64,000 bases of DNA. Source: Agapetus fuscipes (Eukaryota > Arthropoda > Insecta > Trichoptera > Glossosomatidae). The position numbers and the translations under genes were made by a program. The notes beneath the pieces were generated by a model, which saw only the letters and a list, made by a program, of their open reading frames with translations, was not told the origin of the DNA and did no database searches. The stretch lies in NCBI GenBank assembly GCA_951799405.1, contig OX637332.1, positions 17,923,001 through 17,987,000 on the forward strand, read 5' to 3'. Positions 51,548 to 63,410 of the stretch are shown piece by piece (the stretch's first letter is position 1; each line of letters opens with the position of its first letter).

Positions 51548-53969
51548 AATTTGGATGAAATTTGATTAATGCCTTACATTGTATTTGCCCGTCTGAAAGA
51601 TAGTACTAATAACAAATATAAAAAACCATTTGTGCAGATATTAAGACAAAACAATTGAAAATACATTCAAGGTTTTTTTATTTAAAAATTGTGGAATGCC
51701 ACATTACTAAAGCATTCACCCTTTTTTATTCCAAACTTGAGATGTTAAGTTTTGTCGAAGTCTTTATTATCACATTTATTTTACCTATTGCATTTAGCTC
51801 TTCGTGTGTCCCGTGAAAAAAAGTAATGTTATGCTTTAAAATGTCAGAAAACAAGAAAAAAATCAAGTAAAAAGTGAAAAATTAGAGTTTTTCATGTTTT
51901 TTTTATCGAGCAAACTTTTCAGAATCGTGCTGTCAAGCGATTGCAACTCTTTATTATAATGGCAGTAAAAAAGTCTGATGTGTATGAATAATAGTGTTAA
52001 AATTTTCATTGATTTGGATCCTTTACTTTCCGAAAAATGTAATTTGGTTAGGCAAACATGTTTGCCATTTATATCGCACGGCACCGCTTGACATTTTGCG
52101 CCGGGTAGCGCTTCGAGTTGAAAAGAGACAAACATATTCGATTCGAATAGATTTGCCACTTGCGCCAAGTATTTACTTTTTTAATATATACTTTTGACGT
52201 ACCTTTACCCGCAAATGTATGAAAACTTAAATAGCGTTCCTAGTTAGCGTTCCAGTTTCCTTGTTTTTTTAAACGTTGTTGTTTAGTTTACACGTATGTT
52301 TTTTTTTACTTAAAAGGTACTTCTCTGAAGAGAAGAAAAATATAATAGATAAGAGTAAATTCGTTCTCGCATGCGATCGTTGTTTCGATAATAAAACTTT
52401 TGCAAAACGTAACAAGGAATTCTTCTTCTTCTTTCAGTAGGTACCATTTTTAACAAATATCGGCGATGATCATGGATATTTTTACTATGTATGCTACAGG
52501 TCTAAATAAGGATTTGGTGCTTTTGTTAACTACTAGGTAGGTCCATTTGCGGCATGTGTAAGCGCGAACTTATACGTGTCTACTTGTACAAATGCATGTT
52601 ATATAAGTTCCTAAATGTACTATATCTATGCAACTTAGATTCTTATTTAGATATTGCCCTATATTCTAATAAATTGAACGGCCTGTCTACTGATAGAACA
52701 CTTGAGCTATGATAGAAACAAAAACAATGCTTACCGAATAAATCATTCTGTAAATTTATTATAAATAAAAATGGAAATATTATTTGGTTATACAGCCGTA
52801 CAGTATATATTTTATCACGTTGAGTTTACTGTTTGCATGTAATTCACATCTCAATGGCCCGAACTGAAATGCCACCGGTATAATCCAACTTTAATTTTTA
52901 CAATAGGTATGTAACAGTTTACAAAAATGAAATTTATCTCTGTAAAAAAAATTATGCAGGCATCACACGCAGTATGTACACCTTTAACCTTATATTCTAC
53001 ATCCATATTCCTCAAATGTATGAGGTATATAAAAATGCAAAATATAAGCCATAATGATTATCAAAAATGAACACTTCCATTTATGTTATGATTTATCTGA
53101 GTTTGAGTGATCGCGCGTGCACGGAGCGGTAGAGTCGATGCGCGCGCCGCAGCGCGCGGGAACCGAAGCAATTAGAGGTCAAAACTCAAAGGCATATTTG
53201 GAAGGCGCCCTCTTAATTTTATGCATGTTTTATGATTTTGCTGAAAGTAAATAATTTTGAAGAGTTTTCAATTTGCTTAGAAAACTGAGTTTATTCCCTC
53301 CTATTTTTCGAATCGTCAAAGGGAACATCCTGCAGTGGCTCAAGCATATCTTATGTATGGAAAGGTACGAGGTTTGGTTCACATGAGAACTCCAAATTTA
53401 TCTTTTACCTTCGCGTTGTCTTGAGGCAATATTTGTGAGCCTTTCTGAAAACTGGTCAGGAAAGCTTGGATAGTTTCTGTTTATGTTTAAAATTTCTCCT
53501 ACAACCAGAAGTCAAGTTCTCTGCACCATAATATACCTTTTAACCTTTACCACCCTAAGTATCTAAAAATTACACATGGTCCGAAGTGGGGTACCGGAGG
53601 ACCCCAGCTACTTTTCATACAAAATAATCATAAGGCAGAGAGCCCGCCAGACGTGCGTTTCGCTCCGCATACGCCGTGGGAATGACGCAAATAGGACAAA
53701 CTCAACCAGTGTTTCCTAAACGGTGGAAGAGAATTTAAAATAAACATTTTTATAATAATTTTTGTTTCATTTTCAATTGTATAATAGTGAAATATGCAAC
53801 ATAGGAAATTAAAAAAAAAACATAAATAAAGTTAAAATCCAATAAAACATAAATACAATTTTTCAAGTTATGTACAATAGTGTTGAGAAATATCAAGCGA
53901 AGGCATCTTTTATTATCTGGGCGTAGTTTATATCTGCAACAAATTAACGAATGGTTTGTTATTTATTTA
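51548..53969. other. Unassigned interval with an R1 fragment
   Basis: 52543-52650 is an R1 3' half (+). 53105-53170 is a short CpG-rich patch (CGCGCGTGCACGGAGCGG, GCGCGCGCCGCAGCGCG) of unknown role. No gene recognised; frames at 51863-52197 on both strands resemble nothing known. Confidence 0.4.
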
Positions 53970-54118
53970 AATACTCTAAATCTAAATCTAAGATGCAAAT
54001 ATATATTAAAATTTACAATCCACATCTTACATCCACACCCACAAAAGTAAACATACGTAGGATTTTCGCGCATACAAATACAATTTCAAATGTGTCTACA
54101 GTAGGAAATACCGCAAAT
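53970..54118 (-). repeat. R1 repeat, 3' half, split by SINE1
   Basis: AAATCTAAATCTAAGATGC tail then diverged R1 sequence. The complementary 5' half lies at 54428-54520, after the SINE. Confidence 0.55.
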
Positions 54119-54427
54119 GACCGGTCCGTAGTCCAGGTGGTAACACTTCGGACTCGTAACTGGAAGGTCGTGGGTTCGAATCCCGGCGGAGCACAGAAAA
54201 TATACCATTTATATTTTCAAATTTGCTCTTCGCTAGGTTGAAAACTTCATAAACCTTTACCAAAGACCGGTCATCAAAAGGTCCATCCAACCTTACAACT
54301 GGGTCTTGCTTGAGAATTGGCGCTTTCTACATCGACGACCAAGCTCTCAGAGGGCTCTTGAGGTGTGATACACACAAAAACAGCTCTCACCAAATAAATC
54401 AGCCTAATTTTTTTTTTTTTTTTTTTT
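54119..54427 (+). repeat. tRNA-derived SINE1, tail type A, full length
   Basis: The clearest copy. GACCGGTCCGTAGTCCAG (A box region 54129-54140), B box GGTTCGAATCC (54173-54183), body (TTTACCAAAGACCGGTCATC, TCCATCCAACCTTACAAC), LINE-like tail (AGAGGGCTCTTGAGGTGTGA, TCTCACCAAATAAATCAGCC) and a T-run. Inserted in an R1 copy. Confidence 0.9.
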
Positions 54428-54520
54428 AAATGAACATAAGCTCTGCAACTTTGCCGCCTTTCCTTGAAGCAGGGGTGGCATTGACATAATTGAAACATTT
54501 TTTTTACAGTATGCAGACTC
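54428..54520 (-). repeat. R1 repeat, 5' half, split by SINE1
   Basis: AAATGAACATAAGCTCTGC, CCTTGAAGCAGGGGTGGCATT and TTTTTTACAGTATG; it stops where the piggyBac-like frame begins. Confidence 0.6.
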
Positions 54521-54667
54521 AGATTCATCAGACTCAGATTCAATAATATCTCCGACTTCAGAATCATCCGAATTACACAATTCGAATTCTAAGTCACTGT
54601 CAATAACTTCGTCATCACTAAAGTCTTGCAATTTTTCTATTTCTTCATAGGTATGTTTTCTAGCCAT
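54512..54667 (-). pseudogene. Acidic N-terminus, piggyBac-like, truncated
   Basis: ATG at 54667 opens MARKHTYEEIEKLQDFSDDE, VIDSDLEFELCNSDDSEVG, DIIESESDESESAY: a short basic/aromatic start then an Asp/Ser/Glu-rich stretch. This is the usual look of piggyBac transposase and PGBD-type N-termini, which have no catalytic residues in this part. Further codons come from an R1 repeat, so the rest of the gene is missing. A TTTTTTTCTCTCTCTAG acceptor ends 4 nt before the ATG, and a GTAAGT donor lies 86 bp upstream (intron 54671-54756), so a spliced 5' leader is likely. It could instead be the first coding exon of another acidic protein. Confidence 0.4.
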
Positions 54668-54670
54668 TTT

Positions 54671-54756
54671 CTAGAGAGAGAAAAAAATCAAATGTTTGGC
54701 ACATATCACAAAGGAAAAACAATTTACCTATTCAGAAAAAAAAACAACGAACTTAC
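54671..54756 (-). other. Putative 86-bp intron in the 5' leader
   Basis: Minus strand: GAGAAAG/GTAAGTTCG donor at 54757/54756, pyrimidine-rich TTTTTTTCTCTCTCTAG acceptor at 54671. Size and signals fit a short insect intron. Confidence 0.45.
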
Positions 54757-54779
54757 CTTTCTCTTCACAAAAATATATT

Positions 54780-57700
54780 TATTTTATATGTGTAAATTAT
54801 TATAGAACGTTTTGGGAACCACAGGAATGACAGGACTGTTCCACTCGCTTACCCAGAAAGACGGAGTAAAGTCGTCAGCGGATAATATAGTTGACTCTCT
54901 TCCGCACAGCTGTGACGCGGTAAGCCCGCGTAAAAAAGTGAAACAAGTAGCTTATCTCTGGACCCACCACACACACAATGGCGCGCCAGCCCTTCCCGTC
55001 CCTCACATGCTCCAGCGCTCCCCCCGCGAGGGCATAATGTGACGTGTTTCTGACCACGTGATTAGTAGAGTACGCGAATATTTATCAAAAACAATTATTT
55101 GAAGACTACATGCCTTGAATACTTAAAAACAAAAAATACAGAAATGTTTCTAAGTAGCTTTACGAAGATTACAAAAAGTTTCAATTGAATTGCTCGATTA
55201 ATTATTGAGTAATCAAATAAAACGTTTTTTTGGGGTATCTCATATACCCCGCTTCGGCCAGGGAAGGTTAAAGTCTTGAAAGAAGCAGACATTATTATCA
55301 TTCTACTAGATTTTAGTATTTACTTCATTTTAAATTTCTTAAATTTTTCCTCTATGACTATATGTTTTACTGGTTTTATAGAACAAATCAAATTATACCA
55401 GCATCTAATTCTTCCATAAACATAGTTATTTCATGCAAAGGATTTAACTGCATTTGAATTTCTTGATTAAAAGGCATTCATTGAATTTAAAACATTTAAT
55501 CATGAGGGAACTCTGTTTATTGCCTAATAATTTTGTCTCCTCTTTCTCCACTTAAAAATACAGGGATGATCATATTTTCTTTCAGTTTTACAATTTTTAA
55601 CACTATGTATGCGGGCACTTTCCCGCCAGATGGCGACGTAGAGTGGGTGTTTTTTGAAATTTTCACCTTTTCATTTTTTTAATTTTTTTTTTTTTTTTAT
55701 TATTTTGCCACGTTTTTACAAGTTTCCGGCGCCCTACCGCTAGGCGCGACGAAATGAGCTTACACGTCTCCGCACGTTACTATAAAAAAGTGTATGACGA
55801 GTTAACTAGTTTCCCGCAAACTATGTGTTAATCTTCATTATCTAGAAAGCCATACATTCTGCCAATACTGGCGGAAAGGTGAATCTTTAATGAATTATTC
55901 TTAATTTTATTGATTTATTCAATAGTTGTTCACATGGATTTCAATTCATGTGTAAACTGATGCTAAATTGAATAAAAAGAGTCTCCTTGTTTTATATATT
56001 TTCTAGATTCAAGAACATTCTTAACTCAATTGTTGAACAAAAGGCGTATTTGTGATTTGTGCTTTGTCACAAAATAATTGAATAATGTATATTTCTGGAT
56101 CTTAAACATAATCTGATATTTATGCAAAAACTGAAAATCTAGCAGGAAAATAATAATCCAGCCCATGTTTATCTTGATGTGGATATTTCCTGTCTCACAT
56201 TTGTTAATTGAAAATATTACTGCACTTGTTTTTAATTTTAAAACACTGACTTTTCATTTTTAAGCATCAAAATATTGACTAATGGCATAAAGACAATCTT
56301 TTTAATTTCAACTGAAATACCCATATTTTGTTTGCATACTTTTTTAACTCTAAGGAAATATTCTTGATTGTAGGATTATCAAGGGATATTTAATTATTTT
56401 CAATAATTAAATTGTATTACGCATTGATTTGTAAAGAACTTTTTAAGTACCAAAACATTTATTTTTTCTAAATTCAAAAGATTTTGAATTACAATTTTTG
56501 TGTTTTTTTAGATGTTTGACTTTTTAAAATCAAATTGATGAATTCAATATGTTTTTATAAGTATCAATTAACATTATAGATATTGAATAATAAACATTCT
56601 AGTACATTTTGCAGTGTATGAATTGAGTACTAATGTTCCTTTTTCTTGAAAATCAAGCTCTATGTAATAAAAAATGGTGCAGAACAATTTAAAGTTTAAA
56701 CATATATTAATGACTAGTTATTCATTTACATATGTCCACAATACTGTTTTAAAAAATGATGTCTATGACATTTTTCAGATAAAAATTCCATTTTTCTGCT
56801 GTTCCAAAAACAGCCAATAAAAGTAACTTACAAAATTGAAACACCTATTGATCTGTAATATGCAAAAAAAAATTGATATGAATTTCATACATGTTTCTCC
56901 AATCATTAATAGTTCATAATTAATAATATTTTTTTTATGATATAAATATTTTTGGTTTCTAACACAATTATTCTTTTTTCTTAGAGATAGTGGATTTTAT
57001 TTCAATAGTAGGTATATTATAATGGGTAAATAGCAGTGAAGAAAATACTTTTATTTTTTTGTATAACACATTGGTTTAGTGTGGACGTTTGGTTACAAGT
57101 ATGATGCTGAATCAACTACACATGTTAATTACCTTCAATTATGATAATTATACATAGAATTAATATCTGAATTTGTTAAAATGAATTATAAATTAATAAT
57201 GAATTGATAGAACTTCTTCTGGTTAGTTTTTATGTATAAAGCGTGGGCTTCTCAATTTTTGTATTTAAGTATATTTTGCAAATCACTGAAATCCTAATAT
57301 TTCTTTGGTACCCAAAATGAATTCTGAATCATTAACTTCTGTATCACAGGCAACACAGTTTTGTAAATTCATTGTTACTACCTTGTCATGTAATCAAATG
57401 ACACTAAAGTTGTTCACTTTTACCTCTGAATGAATTTCACTAAAATATTTTTGGATAAGTATCTAAGTAAAAAGCAAAGTTTCTTTTTAAACATAGAAAT
57501 ATTTTTAATTGCAAATTTGCATATAGTTTTTGTGTGTAGTTTTAATTGTTACTTGCACTTGATATTTTTGAAAAAGTGCTTAGAACGTATTCATTGGTGT
57601 AATGTTGTAATTTGTAAACCACAAAAATATGGAAATAATTAAAAATAAATTATGGTTACCAATTATTGTAGGTACTTATTATGAACATATTGGTAAATTT

Positions 57701-58524
57701 TTGACTTCTTGTACTTCAAAAGCATCACTTGTGCAACTAATGGTTGTCTCAAGGTGTGCTAAATGAAGTTATTGAAAAATCAATGAGAATAATGATCATT
57801 TGGGACTCTAAATATCAAAAGTTTTATGCAACTGATATGAACAGTTATCTTTGCATAAGGATAACATTAGTAAGTACCTAAAATGGGTAAATTCTTGAGT
57901 ATTTGAATAAGTAATCCTTTAAAATATATTGTAACAGAAAATCCTTTGGAAATTTATTTGCTTGTATATATTGGCAAATAAAATGAAAAATATACAAAAG
58001 TATCAAAATTTGTGTTCTTCATTTCAAATAAGTATTTATTTTTATTTTAGATTATTCAAGTATCTTATATTTTTTAAATCAATCTCTTAATGATTGCCAG
58101 GTGCAAAGAATGGCCTATACTGATTTTGCTTGTCATTTGCATGTAATGAATCTGTCCCGTAGGTTCATTGCACCTCCACTCTATACTCATCACACTTTAA
58201 TCAAAAGGATCAAGATTACAGATACTTGAATATCTATTTCACAATATGAACAAGTTATTACCAACCAAATTCTTTCCATATGGTATTATGAAATTCAGAG
58301 TGTATTCCTAAGTTCACACACATTACACACTGCTATGTTTTGCCTGTGAAATGGACCCACCTGCTGACTAAAAGTGCATTTAACCTAAGTCTCGCCAGAC
58401 AAATTTAATAATTGGATCAAGAGTAAGCTTTATTATTTCACTAAATTGAATTTTGTAGTTAGGATTTTATCATCATTAACCATGTATTTGCATTTGTTGA
58501 AAATATAGTATATTTTGTTTTCAG
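54780..58524. other. AT-rich unassigned interval
   Basis: No gene, RNA or repeat recognised over about 3.7 kb, unusually free of the repeats that fill the rest of the window. It could be a long intron upstream of the exon at 58525. 54900-55040 and 55600-55790 are somewhat richer in CpG. Confidence 0.4.
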
Positions 58525-58629
58525 GAAAGTCATAAAAGTAAATCATGCTTTATCTTATACAATGAACAAGAATGAAAGTATGCCGCAGTCAGAGCTCAAT
58601 AGAAGTGGATGTAATTACTACAAAATCCT
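58525..58629 (+). CDS. Putative first coding exon, unknown protein
   Basis: Acceptor TTTTGTTTTCAG ends at 58524; donor CCT/GTGAGTAT at 58630. ATG at 58562 (A at -3) opens MNKNESMPQSELNRSGCNYY, KI and two bases of a Leu codon. The next candidate exon at 61016 continues in frame. No family recognised. Confidence 0.4.
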
Positions 58630-58654
58630 GTGAGTATACTTATGTTATACAGTA

Positions 58655-58890
58655 CCCTTAGTACGAGTTGCAAAACTTGAGAAAAGTAAAGTTTACGGAA
58701 AATATTAAAGAGTGATTTCTCCCAAAATCTGCCGTTTTTGTTTCTTACACTTTATGGTCTTAGCAAAAGAGTTACAGTGATGAAGAAAATCAAGTTTAAA
58801 CAAACAAAAATGGCAGATTTTGGGGGAAATCACTCTTTAATAATTGCCGAAATCTTTACATTACTCAAGTTGTGCAACTCATACTAAGGG
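58655..58890. mobile_element. Tc1/mariner-type MITE with long arms
   Basis: 236 bp flanked by TA on both sides (58653-58654, 58891-58892). Ends CCCTTAGTACGAGTTGCAA and TTGTGCAACTCATACTAAGGG; complementarity extends about 80 bp into the element (GAGTGATTTCTCCC with GGGGGAAATCACTC). The centre has the TTACACTTTATGGTCTTAGC block also found at 28.2 and 42.6 kb. Confidence 0.85.
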
Positions 58891-59060
58891 TACAGTACAC
58901 ATTTCATAAAAGGCCTGGTCCTGCAGATTCAACAGGCGTCTGTAGATCTTATCGTATCTTAAGTATTTGTAGATAGCAAACAATAAAATTTACAGCATAC
59001 CTACAGCTCGCTGTGCACTATATTTTGTATTGAAAATACATGCAGCGATTAGCTATGTAC

Positions 59061-60020
59061 CAGTGGCGTGCATTACTTTTAGCCATGGGTAGGCAACAAT
59101 TTGGGATTTCCAGATGTAAATATATCGTAAAAAATATTCTATTATATAATTATGTACATACAATACAGTATCATCGACTTTTAAAGCTCAAAACTATTTC
59201 CAATCTGTTAGAATTGAAAGATGGACCTTGGTTTTACCAAGCAGAAGCACCACTAATATAGGGATCAATTGAATGTCTTCATTTTTAATAAGAAGCACTG
59301 AATTTTTTTAGGTTCAAAGAAAATAATTTAACGACAAACAGTTATCAAGAATTATCACAAATACATCCTCAATAAATACTATAAGCACTGCTTTTTGTCA
59401 GAAATAAGAAAGAAAAAAGAAGAAAGAAAACTGTAACAAATCCCGAAATATATTGTTTTGAGGCTCGTTTGACACAACTTATAAGTGTAAACCATTGACT
59501 TGTGTAAACAACAGTGAACAATCTAAAATATACGATAAAACAAAAGGTACTCAGTTAACAAGTGGTACATCTCTCTCACAGTATTGCATAGCTGTGTCTC
59601 ATTCTTCTATTTACTCTTTCTAACGCATTGCGTTGTCCCTTATTAGGCGCGCCTATTCAGCGTAATAATTTCGCGACACTTCTTATGCATGCACTGGGCT
59701 GAGAGTTGTGTTTGTGTTTACACACTCAGCACAAAAGGCAAATGATAATAATGACAGTGAAAGTCGCCCGCTAGCGCGCGATACGGGGGGTGGGGCGGAA
59801 AGAGCCGGAGAGAGGCGGAAAGAGGCGGAGAGAGCCGGAGTAAAGCGGAGAGAAATAGAATGAGGCGGAGTGAAGCGAAGTGACATGCGACGAGTGGAAA
59901 TGAGCTATACCGCGCGGAATTAGATTTTTTAAAAGAGCATAACATTAATATTGTTGGATTAATTGTGTGTTTAATTCAGTTCGGCAACAACTATTGAACT
60001 GTATGAGATGCACGCCACTG
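59061..60020. mobile_element. Non-autonomous hAT element with GA-rich core
   Basis: 960 bp. Ends CAGTGGCGTGCATTAC and GATGCACGCCACTG; duplications CTATGTAC (59053) and GTATGTAC (60021) match at 7 of 8 bases. 59780-59885 is a purine-rich repeat of GCGGAGAGA/GCCGGAGAG units, next to CpG-rich CGCCCGCTAGCGCGCGATACG. No transposase frame. Confidence 0.82.
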
Positions 60021-60029
60021 GTATGTACA

Positions 60030-60733
60030 CTGTTCAAAAAGTATCGCAAATTTTGAATATCCGCAGATTACACATATTTGATTTTGGTTTTTTGTTAGCG
60101 TTATGTTGGTATTTATGTCTCTTATTAATGCTGAAAGGTCGGCTATTTTGAATGTGTACTTGAAGTTTTGACAGCTGTTTTTCTTCATCTTTGATTTTTG
60201 CCTATTTCCAAAAAATGGATCTAAGAATCTATATCAAATTTTGTGTGTAATACAAAATGAAGTGAGTTGACACATTCCGAATGTTGACTGTTGCTTATTG
60301 TGAAGCTACCTCGGACCAAAGCAACGTGTTCGGTGGTACAAAATGTTCTTAGAGGGCCGAGAAGGTGTGAATGACAAAGAGCCGGATGCCCGAGCTCGTC
60401 AATAGCACACATTGTTGCTTGGGCTGCTTGTGAGCGAATATTTGGCCATAAACAATACACTAATGATGCCTCAGTAACCGTTTTCTGGGATTTCTAAACT
60501 GTTCCCAAAGAGAGAGGATGACTACGCCATAATTGAAGAGATAAAGACAGCATCAAAGGACGAGCTGAACAAAATCACAAAAAAAAGTTTATGTGCTTCG
60601 CGGATTGGAAAAAACGTTGGCATAAATGTTTTATATCCTAAGGGAACTACTTTGAAGAGGGCAGAATATATATTTTTCTTGAACAAATAAATACTCCTTG
60701 AAAAAATTAAAAATTCAAATACTTTTTGAACAG
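60030..60733 (+). pseudogene. Decayed, internally deleted mariner
   Basis: Inverted ends CTGTTCAAAAAGTAT and ATACTTTTTGAACAG. Broken frames read as mariner transposase pieces: YIKFCV, MLTVAYCEATS (helix-turn-helix region), then the C-terminal IIEEIKTASKDELNKI and KGTTLKRAEYIF. About half of a usual 1.3-kb mariner is missing, including the catalytic centre. Flanking TA at 60734 and CA for the expected TA at 60028. It abuts the hAT element on its left. Confidence 0.8.
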
Positions 60734-61015
60734 TATTGTATGTGCTGCCATGTGTTATTCCTTGCATTCTTCAAATAGACACAGTAAGGTTAACTGATGC
60801 CTGAGTTAGCAAAATATTTGAATTTGTGACAATTTAGTCACACCTAACCTAATGTGTATGGGAATTGTGTTAAAAAACCCCCACAAAGTTCTAATGAAAT
60901 TAACACATTGCTGTGAGCTCTCCTATGATTTATTTTTTCTCACAATCTGCCTCTTCCAATACTTCCTAATATTACAAAATATATAATTAATTTCAATGTT
61001 ATTTACACTTTTCAG

Positions 61016-61054
61016 ATACCAGACTAACCGGTATGGGAGAACTTACATGAATCT
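61016..61054 (+). CDS. Putative second exon, unknown protein, truncated by a repeat
   Basis: Acceptor ATTTACACTTTTCAG ends at 61015. In phase with the exon at 58525 it reads L-YQTNRYGRTYMN and then enters the hammerhead-like repeat, where a stop follows at about 61108. A possible donor CCG/GTATGG at 61031 would make a 15-base microexon. The repeat may have destroyed the original donor. Confidence 0.3.
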
Positions 61055-61135
61055 CGATGTTTCGTCGGCGACGTGGCCAACATCTTCAGGAGGCATCCTC
61101 TCTGCTCAATGACTGAGGATGAACTGATTTTTGAT
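61055..61135 (-). repeat. Hammerhead-like core repeat, copy near 61.1 kb
   Basis: Minus strand: CTGAAGA (61083-61089), helix GTTGGC/GCCGAC, GAAA (61060-61063), then CATCGAG. Nearly identical to the copy beside the thioredoxin fragment at 21.36 kb. Confidence 0.6.
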
Positions 61136-61212
61136 AACACAAAATATTGTGTACTCTGAGATGGAGGTAATAATTATGGTTGGGCGTGTAACAATAAGTA
61201 TCGCTTTGATAC

Positions 61213-61386
61213 CAGGGCTGGAAGTCTCATCACCACGGTAATTCTTCCTTACGGAATCGGTAATATTTGTATGAAGACTAATCAGCTGTTCACTTGCAGC
61301 CATCTTGGATTGATAGGTCTTCATACAAATATTACCGATATTCGGTAGGTAAGAATTACCGTGGTGGTGAGACTTCCAGCCCAGAT
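61213..61386. repeat. Foldback element, about 60-bp arms
   Basis: CAGGGCTGGAAGTCTCATC pairs with GATGAGACTTCCAGCCC-like sequence (GGTGAGACTTCCAGCCCAG), continuing through ACCACGGTAATTCTT and GGTAATATTTGTATGAAG. The ends fit a hAT-like YARNG pattern, but no 8-bp duplication is visible. Confidence 0.75.
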
Positions 61387-61509
61387 GGCTTTATGTTGCC
61401 CATACATACAGCACTGATATTACATAATGCTAATATTGAAATAAAAGTAAAAAATCTTACGGGTTTCCCCAATACCTTTCTGTCATTTTCAATAAATGTC
61501 AGGATAGGA

Positions 61510-61585
61510 AAAAATGGAGGCAACTCTGCAGAGGCTCTGGCCACCCCTAGCGGAATGGCGACAGAGTTACACTTACAGACACATT
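61510..61585 (+). pseudogene. RTE-like LINE 3' fragment
   Basis: ATGGAGGCAACTCTGCAGAGG, TCTGGCCACCCCTAGCGGAA and a TTACAC/TTACAG end, as at 18.72-18.79 kb. Only the last codons of the reverse transcriptase frame remain (WRQLCRG). Confidence 0.6.
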
Positions 61586-61734
61586 TTTATAATTAATATG
61601 TACAATTTTATTTGGTATGACAATGAGTGCACCAAGAGGTTCTCAAAAGGTATTTATCATTTTTACTTTCTTGCTATAGCTGAAGGCTATAAAGAAAGTT
61701 TTGATTTGGTGTGAAATTTTTTTTTCGAGGTTTT

Positions 61735-62774
61735 AACGGAAATGAGTTGTCCTGGTGCAGGACATGCCAAAAACACTATCTTTCAAAAACGTCCGTCTGT
61801 ATGTGTGTGTGTGTGTGTTTGTATGTGTGTCACTTTCCAAATATAAGACTTAGAGATACCAAATTTTGGCTACATCAACTTTTTTGGACATGTATTAAGT
61901 ATGAATAACATGGCATTACACCAACTTGAAAATTCAAGATGGCTGCCATACAAAAAAAACATAAAATTGCACTTTTCTCAAAAACGGCTTAAAAAGAATT
62001 TTTCTTAAATTTTCAAAGTTGCCACTAATTAGTTTTTAACTAAATAAATTAGTTATGGCAACACTCTTACTAATCTATGTCTATGGGCTGCCATATAAAA
62101 AAAAAAACGATTGTGATTTTCTCGAAAGTTAAGGGGTCAAAAAAAATATGATATTCGACAATATTATAAACAACATAAATTTCTACAAAATTAAAAAAAT
62201 ATATATTTAAAAAAATAAATATAAAGCACCGTTTACACGACCTGAAATTTTAAATCGAAAATATAACAAAAACCCATTAAAATGCAAGATATTTAAATTT
62301 GTTTTAGATTTGAAAGAAGAAATAAGTTTATCACTTTAATTCGTAATCATTTTTTTTTTACTTTTTTGAAAATTCTAGATGGCTTCCAAAGAGCTGAAAA
62401 TTTTAAATCCGATTTTCTCAAAAACGGCTCCAACGATTTTTCACAAATATTCTGTGAATCCGTTTATAAAATAGTGCTATCTAACGATTATAATCATTGC
62501 TTCATCATACTCTCGGTTTATGGAGTTGCCATACAAAAGAAAAAATAAATTGAAAATTTCTCGGCAGTTAGAGGGTTGACAAAGTGAAAAATTTCCACAC
62601 AAAATGTATTTGCAATTTTCTTGGTAGTCAAAGGGTTAAAATTAGATAAAAGGCTGCGATTCTTAAAACTTTATAAATACCAATAATAATCAGGCGTTAC
62701 TTTTTCAAAATACAACTAAAAAGTTTACCCACCATACAAAGTCCTAGTTTGCATACAAAAGGTTTCAATGACCA
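61735..62774 (+). repeat. Duplicated 1-kb non-coding segment, copy 2
   Basis: Matches 28540-29519 from TTAAGTATGAATAACATGGC to TTTACCCACCATACAAAG. Upstream it has ACGTCCGTCTG and a TG microsatellite (61800-61830) not present in copy 1. An R1 copy follows, as in copy 1. Confidence 0.6.
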
Positions 62775-63048
62775 TCTATAATAATCTAGATTCTAGAATC
62801 TAAGTTGGAAAGATATATTAAGATTAAACATATCAAATGCATGCCCTCAAACAGACACGTGTAAGTTCGCACTTTAAAATGCTGAATGTGTACTTAAAAC
62901 CAAATTAAAACAAATTAAAACCAAATCTCAAATGAACATAAAACCTGCAACTCTTGCCGACTTTCCTTGAAACAGGGGTGACATTGACAAAGTGAATTCT
63001 GTTTTACACTATGGGTGGTCAACTTGATACCAACCTATAAGTCAACGA
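62775..63048 (-). repeat. R1 interspersed repeat
   Basis: Minus strand, from ATAATCTAGATTCTAGAATC to CCAACCTATAAGTCAACGA; a short ACCAAATTAAAACAAATTAA duplication lies inside. Confidence 0.8.
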
Positions 63049-63330
63049 TCTTTCTTGTGTAATTGGCGCTTTTTCCAGAGAAGACCAACCTCGCAGAGGG
63101 CTCTTGAGGTGTGATTCACACAAAACGGCGCTCACCAAATAAATCATCCAAATATTTATATTCATTTAAGTATTTATATGGCTATTTCCATATTGTACGA
63201 GTATGCAGGTACACACCGCGGTGGAATAAAAATTATTTATTAGATGATTCTAGCTGTACTTAAGTCATACAGTGGGTTTATTTATGCAAGAAAGTCTAGT
63301 GCAGATTCTGTGCAATTTATTTTATTTTAT
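63049..63330 (+). repeat. Duplicated segment with SINE1 tail A, copy 2
   Basis: Parallels 42846-43150: GCGCTTTTTCCAGAGAAGAC, CAGAGGGCTCTTGAGGTGTG, ACACCGCGGTGGAATAAAA. Confidence 0.65.
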
Positions 63331-63410
63331 TTTAACACCTTAAAATAAACGGAATATTAAGCTAGCATGGGTTTCTCAGATAAATGCACCGTTTTTTCCT
63401 ATTTTCTAGG

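Noticed and set aside
54119..54200. tRNA gene
   Set aside because: A and B boxes are present but the acceptor stem does not close, and the same body and tail follow in every copy: SINE heads. The same applies at 341, 3233, 15475, 23614, 24404, 49089 and 50700.
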